From positions 1-43,853 of the forward strand of contig JALAGS010000112.1 in the NCBI GenBank assembly GCA_022712315.1: 43,853 nucleotides of DNA, given 5' to 3'. How positions within the stretch are numbered: position 1 is the first letter of the stretch; each line of letters starts with the position of its first letter. The translations under genes were made by a program, and so were the position numbers. Origin of the DNA: Sphingobacterium sp. (GTDB lineage Bacteria; Bacteroidota; Bacteroidia; Sphingobacteriales; Sphingobacteriaceae). Of this stretch, positions 40,813 through 43,853 are shown piece by piece. Under the pieces are notes generated by a model. That model did not search any database. It was not told the DNA's origin and saw only the letters and a program-made list of their open reading frames with translations.

Positions 40813-42246
40813 ATGAAAAATACACTTTTAATTGACAGTGCCTATATCAATGGGAAATTTATTACATCAAAACATACTTTTGACGTGGTAAATCCTGCAA
40901 CAGGAAAAGTTATTGCTTCGTTGCCCGATCTAAAAGTAGTTGATTGTACGAAGGCTATAGCTGCTGCGGACAAAGCTTGGAGAAGCTGGAAAAACACCAC
41001 TGTAACGGAACGTTGCAACATCGTCCGTAACTGGTACGATCTTATTCAACAACATAAAGATGATCTTGCAGAGATCATGACCTTAGAAAGCGGTAAGCCT
41101 TTGAACGAATCTAAAGTTGAGGTTGATTACGGCAGTTCCTTCGTAGAATGGTTTTCGGAGGAAGGAAAAAGAGCCTATGGAGAAACGATACCTGCTCTTA
41201 AAAAGGGAAATAGAATGCTGACAATTAGACAAGGTGTTGGTGTGGTGGCTGCAATCACGCCATGGAATTTCCCTTTAGCTATGATTACCAGAAAAGTAGC
41301 TCCAGCATTGGTGGCAGGTTGTACTGTTGTCCTAAAACCAGCCTCCCAAACCCCATTTTCTGCTATTGCATTAGCCAAACTAGCGGAAGATGCAGGCGTA
41401 CCTAATGGTGTGTTTAATGTCATTACGGGAAAAGACAGCGCTGGTATCGGAAAGGAACTAGCAACGAATGATCTAGTCAGAAAATTATCCTTTACTGGCT
41501 CCACCGAAGTAGGGAAAACACTTATTGAACAGTCAGCCTCAAACATCAAAAAAGTATCTATGGAGCTCGGTGGTAATGCCCCATTCCTAGTTTTTAATGA
41601 TGCAGATATTGATGCTGCTGTAGAAGGTGCCCTCGCCGGCAAGTTTAGAAACTCTGGGCAGACATGTGTGTCTATTAATAGATTTCTAGTTCAAGAAGAT
41701 GTTTATGATGAGTTTGCGCTGAAACTTACACAGGCCGTTAGTAAACTGAAAGTTGGTAATGGGCTTGATAAAGGTGTTCAAGTTGGACCGCTCATCAATG
41801 CAAAAGGTTTAGAAAAAGTACAACATCATGTCCAAGATGCCTTAAATCACGGCGCAGAATTGGCTACAGGGGGCGAGGTAATCAAAGATCTGTTCTTCCA
41901 GCCTACTGTTCTGACCAACATTCCGAAAGAAGCACTTATATTCCGGGAAGAGACCTTTGGTCCAATCTGCGCCCTTTTCAGCTTCAAAACAGAAGAAGAT
42001 GGAATAGCAATGGCCAACAATACTGAATTTGGTCTAGCTTCCTATTTTTATAGTACAAATATCAATCGCTGCTTTCGAGTCGCAGAACAACTTGAAGCCG
42101 GTATGGTAGGTGTTAATACAGGTCTTATCTCAAACGCTGCCGCACCTTTTGGCGGAGTAAAACAATCGGGAGTCGGTCGAGAGGGATCTAAACATGGCTT
42201 GGATGAATATATGGAATTAAAATATATCTGCTTCGGTGGAGAATAA
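40813..42246 (+). CDS. gabD: NAD(P)-dependent succinate-semialdehyde dehydrogenase
   Basis: A 477-residue aldehyde dehydrogenase very like E. coli GabD. TPWNFPLAMITRKVAPALVAGCTVVLKPASQTPFSA (about 155-190) binds the cofactor; MELGGNAPFLVF (about 250-261) holds the general-base glutamate; FRNSGQTCVSINRF (about 278-291) holds the catalytic cysteine. The C-terminal NAAAPFGGVKQSGVGREGSKHGLDEYMELKY is typical. It oxidises succinate semialdehyde to succinate in GABA or related catabolism. The ATG at 40813 (MKNTLLIDSAYINGKF) fits the family; an ATG at 40756 would add 19 residues and cover a TAAATTTA promoter-like box at 40800-40807. No gabT is adjacent; the class III aminotransferase 30 kb away is only a possible partner. 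Confidence 0.93.
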   Translation: MKNTLLIDSAYINGKFITSKHTFDVVNPATGKVIASLPDLKVVDCTKAIAAADKAWRSWKNTTVTERCNIVRNWYDLIQQHKDDLAEIMTLESGKPLNESKVEVDYGSSFVEWFSEEGKRAYGETIPALKKGNRMLTIRQGVGVVAAITPWNFPLAMITRKVAPALVAGCTVVLKPASQTPFSAIALAKLAEDAGVPNGVFNVITGKDSAGIGKELATNDLVRKLSFTGSTEVGKTLIEQSASNIKKVSMELGGNAPFLVFNDADIDAAVEGALAGKFRNSGQTCVSINRFLVQEDVYDEFALKLTQAVSKLKVGNGLDKGVQVGPLINAKGLEKVQHHVQDALNHGAELATGGEVIKDLFFQPTVLTNIPKEALIFREETFGPICALFSFKTEEDGIAMANNTEFGLASYFYSTNINRCFRVAEQLEAGMVGVNTGLISNAAAPFGGVKQSGVGREGSKHGLDEYMELKYICFGGE

Positions 42247-42278
42247 AAAAGGAGCAAATGCTCCTTTTATTTTTTTAG
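42246..42278. terminator. bidirectional terminator between gabD and the DUF4476 gene
   Basis: AAAAGGAGC and GCTCCTTTT pair around AAAT (42247-42268), with T-runs in both directions. It overlaps the stop of the convergent gene (42267-42269). Confidence 0.82.
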
Positions 42279-43148
42279 AAAATCCATTAATTTTTCCCGT
42301 GTTGAACTGAAAGATAGAGCATCCCCTACTTTCTGATAATTTTGTTTATCCACACAAGTAGGATAAGCATATTTAGCAAAGGTGAGCTTATTATCATCCC
42401 GTATAAAAAGTTCCATTAAATCGACAATTTCGGAAACACGAAGCCGCATATTTTTTAACTCCTGAGCGGCTATCGCGAGTCGATCTTGATCATTTTCTTT
42501 CTGATTCAACAGATCGTTCAATCGATTGGAATCTGTTTTATTCATCCGATTACTGTCAAACGGATTATTATCCTCATTCTCTGAATATCCGATGTCGTTT
42601 TCTGCGCGGTCGCGATAAATCTCCCGACCTCCTGACTGCCTATATCGATCATTATTATATCCGTCACGACTATTGTTTGGTAAATCGTCACGATCTTCTG
42701 ATTGTCTATATCGATCATTACCTTGTTCATTGCCATATCCATCTCCGTTATTATAAGGTAAATCTTCCCGATAATTGTCATTATTATAACGTCCAATAGG
42801 ATTCATAGATTCTAAAATAATTCCTCTGTTTCCACGTCTACTACTGACAGAAAATACGACATCCATATATTGCCCATTTCGATTAACAAGTTGAACACCG
42901 CTTCCATTAAGCGTACGCCGCTGACGGTCAGCAAAAACAATCCGTAAATTATAACGTGGACTTGTCAAATTGGCCACACGGAGATCCGTAGAAGCTCTGT
43001 TATTATACAAAACGTTATTGATATAAAGAAAGAAAGGAGCATCTGTAGAATAGATATTTAGAGCTCCACCGACAGGCCTATATCGCTGTGCAAATCCAGC
43101 TGTTGCCATAACAAGCAACAAGACCATAACCAAAATTTTTCTGTACAT
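42267..43148 (-). CDS. exported DUF4476 protein with low-complexity linker
   Basis: A 293-residue protein. After a signal peptide (about 1-20, ending GFAQ) comes a beta-rich N-terminal domain (about 28-115). The linker (about 120-215) is rich in Asn, Asp, Arg, Tyr and Gly, with two diverged copies of a unit like EDLPYNNGDGY...DRYRQS. The C-terminal DUF4476 domain (about 225-293) has LRVSEIVDLMELFIRDDNKLTFAKYAYPTCVDKQNYQKVGDALSFSSTREKL. DUF4476 has no known function. The ATG at 43148 (MYRKILVMVLLL) is preferred to a TTG at 43160. Confidence 0.85.
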   Translation of the reverse strand: MYRKILVMVLLLVMATAGFAQRYRPVGGALNIYSTDAPFFLYINNVLYNNRASTDLRVANLTSPRYNLRIVFADRQRRTLNGSGVQLVNRNGQYMDVVFSVSSRRGNRGIILESMNPIGRYNNDNYREDLPYNNGDGYGNEQGNDRYRQSEDRDDLPNNSRDGYNNDRYRQSGGREIYRDRAENDIGYSENEDNNPFDSNRMNKTDSNRLNDLLNQKENDQDRLAIAAQELKNMRLRVSEIVDLMELFIRDDNKLTFAKYAYPTCVDKQNYQKVGDALSFSSTREKLMDFLKK

Positions 43149-43225
43149 AATCCTCTTCAATTTATAATCGTTCGACTACACAGAAAATAAAAGGATTAAG
43201 AAAACAGAGAATTTAACATTTGAAA

Positions 43226-43765
43226 CTAGGCACTCTTGTTCCTGAACTTCTTATAAAGTTTTACAGCCATCATCAGAGCAATAGATAAGATTAAAAGTCC
43301 TAAAACACCAAATATCCAATTCAAGGCTGATTTTAGAACAACTGTAAATACAATTGCAAATAATAAAACTGTAGCGAGTTCGTTCCAAAGTCTTAATTTC
43401 GTTGAAGACCAATTGGACGACTCACCTTGTAATTGAAACATGATCCGCTGACAGGAAAAATGATAAAGAATTAATCCTAAGACGAATGTAAGCTTAACAT
43501 GCATCCAGCCCATAGTTAGCAAACCAGGATTAATATAGAGCATCACAAGAGCTGCTACAATAGTGAGGTACATGGCGGGTGTTGTGATAATCCACCACAG
43601 TTTACTTTCCATTACAGTAAATTGTCTATGCAAAATCCCATATTCTTCGGCTGACTTAGATTTCGCTTCTGTATGGTAGATAAATAGTCGTACAATATAA
43701 AACAATCCAGCCATCCAACAGACTACAAAAATAATATGAACCGCTTTCGCATACAAATAGACCAT
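43226..43765 (-). CDS. hemJ: HemJ-type protoporphyrinogen IX oxidase
   Basis: A 179-residue membrane protein with four or five helices. The N-terminal helix KAVHIIFVVCWMAGLFYIVRLFIYH holds the conserved histidine of the HemJ/UPF0093 family, and the helix MHVKLTFVLGLILYHFSC matches the second conserved region with its basic residue. HemJ oxidises protoporphyrinogen IX to protoporphyrin IX late in haem synthesis, in bacteria lacking HemG/HemY. No other hem genes are in the window. Its promoter box ends five bases before the ATG, so the transcript should be nearly leaderless. Confidence 0.88.
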   Translation of the reverse strand: MVYLYAKAVHIIFVVCWMAGLFYIVRLFIYHTEAKSKSAEEYGILHRQFTVMESKLWWIITTPAMYLTIVAALVMLYINPGLLTMGWMHVKLTFVLGLILYHFSCQRIMFQLQGESSNWSSTKLRLWNELATVLLFAIVFTVVLKSALNWIFGVLGLLILSIALMMAVKLYKKFRNKSA

Positions 43766-43770
43766 AGTTA

Positions 43771-43799
43771 CAAAAATAAGAAAAGTTAATAGTAATCAA
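43771..43799 (-). promoter_or_regulatory. hemJ promoter
   Basis: On the minus strand TTG (43797-43799) is followed after 18 bases by TATTTTTG (43771-43778), an exact -7 match, five bases before the ATG. Confidence 0.6.
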
Positions 43800-43853
43800 T
43801 ATGTTCAATTGCCAATTGCATAAATCTTACATCCAATACACAAAAATTGAAAT

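Noticed and set aside
43149..43225. Possible small gene between hemJ and the DUF4476 gene
   Set aside because: Only 77 bases, AT-rich, with no convincing start, frame or structure on either strand.

Overview
The window looks like core chromosome of a Bacteroidota bacterium, most probably Sphingobacteriaceae (Sphingobacterium-like). The evidence is the AT-rich base composition, the repeated Bacteroidota promoter element TAnnTTTG just upstream of start codons, lineage-typical families (DUF4292 lipoprotein, DUF4476 protein, START-like protein, repeat-bearing partner of an ECF sigma factor), the split transketolase, and mostly SD-less starts. I see no insertion sequence, prophage, CRISPR array, integrase or attachment site. 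The genus is inferred from protein resemblance only.

Layout. 1-2.4 kb: the 3' part of an alanine-heptad lipoprotein, purB and a NifU/Nfu protein. 2.4-4.9 kb (minus): a secreted GH3 beta-glucosidase. 5.0-8.9 kb: split transketolase, followed after 21 bases by an ECF sigma factor, a membrane protein with 32-residue cytoplasmic repeats and a small CpxP/CnrX-like periplasmic protein. 8.9-10.9 kb: a class III aminotransferase and a Tat-exported SGNH hydrolase. 11.2-13.7 kb (minus): an Fsr-type exporter and RlmI. 13.8-18.9 kb (minus): thrA-thrB-thrC preceded by a 21-residue Thr/Ile-rich leader peptide and an intrinsic terminator, a classical attenuator. 19.2-26.3 kb: cell-envelope genes (NlpC/P60 peptidase, LysM lytic transglycosylase, TatA, EnvC-like activator, DUF4292 lipoprotein, TPR protein) with a PyrR-like phosphoribosyltransferase. 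26.5-29.3 kb: rplM-rpsI-rpsB and tsf. 29.4-34.7 kb: a DECR1-like reductase, an AraC regulator, two orphan small proteins and an ABC exporter pair. 34.8-36.9 kb (minus): a PNGase F-like secreted amidase and a CAT-anticodon tRNA. 36.9-43.8 kb: START-like protein, LptF/LptG permease with a structured leader, ribBA, DUF393 protein, gabD, a DUF4476 protein and HemJ.

Strongest observations: the complete thr attenuator (leader peptide, terminator and a possible antiterminator pairing); the sigma / repeat-anchor / periplasmic-protein cassette, which looks like a three-part envelope-sensing module and is the best candidate for an under-described system; and the two adjacent G-bulged hairpins in the 5' leader of the LptF/LptG gene. 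The promoter elements also help fix starts: in several genes the first possible start codon lies inside or upstream of a TAnnTTTG box or terminator, so the annotated starts are the downstream ATGs.
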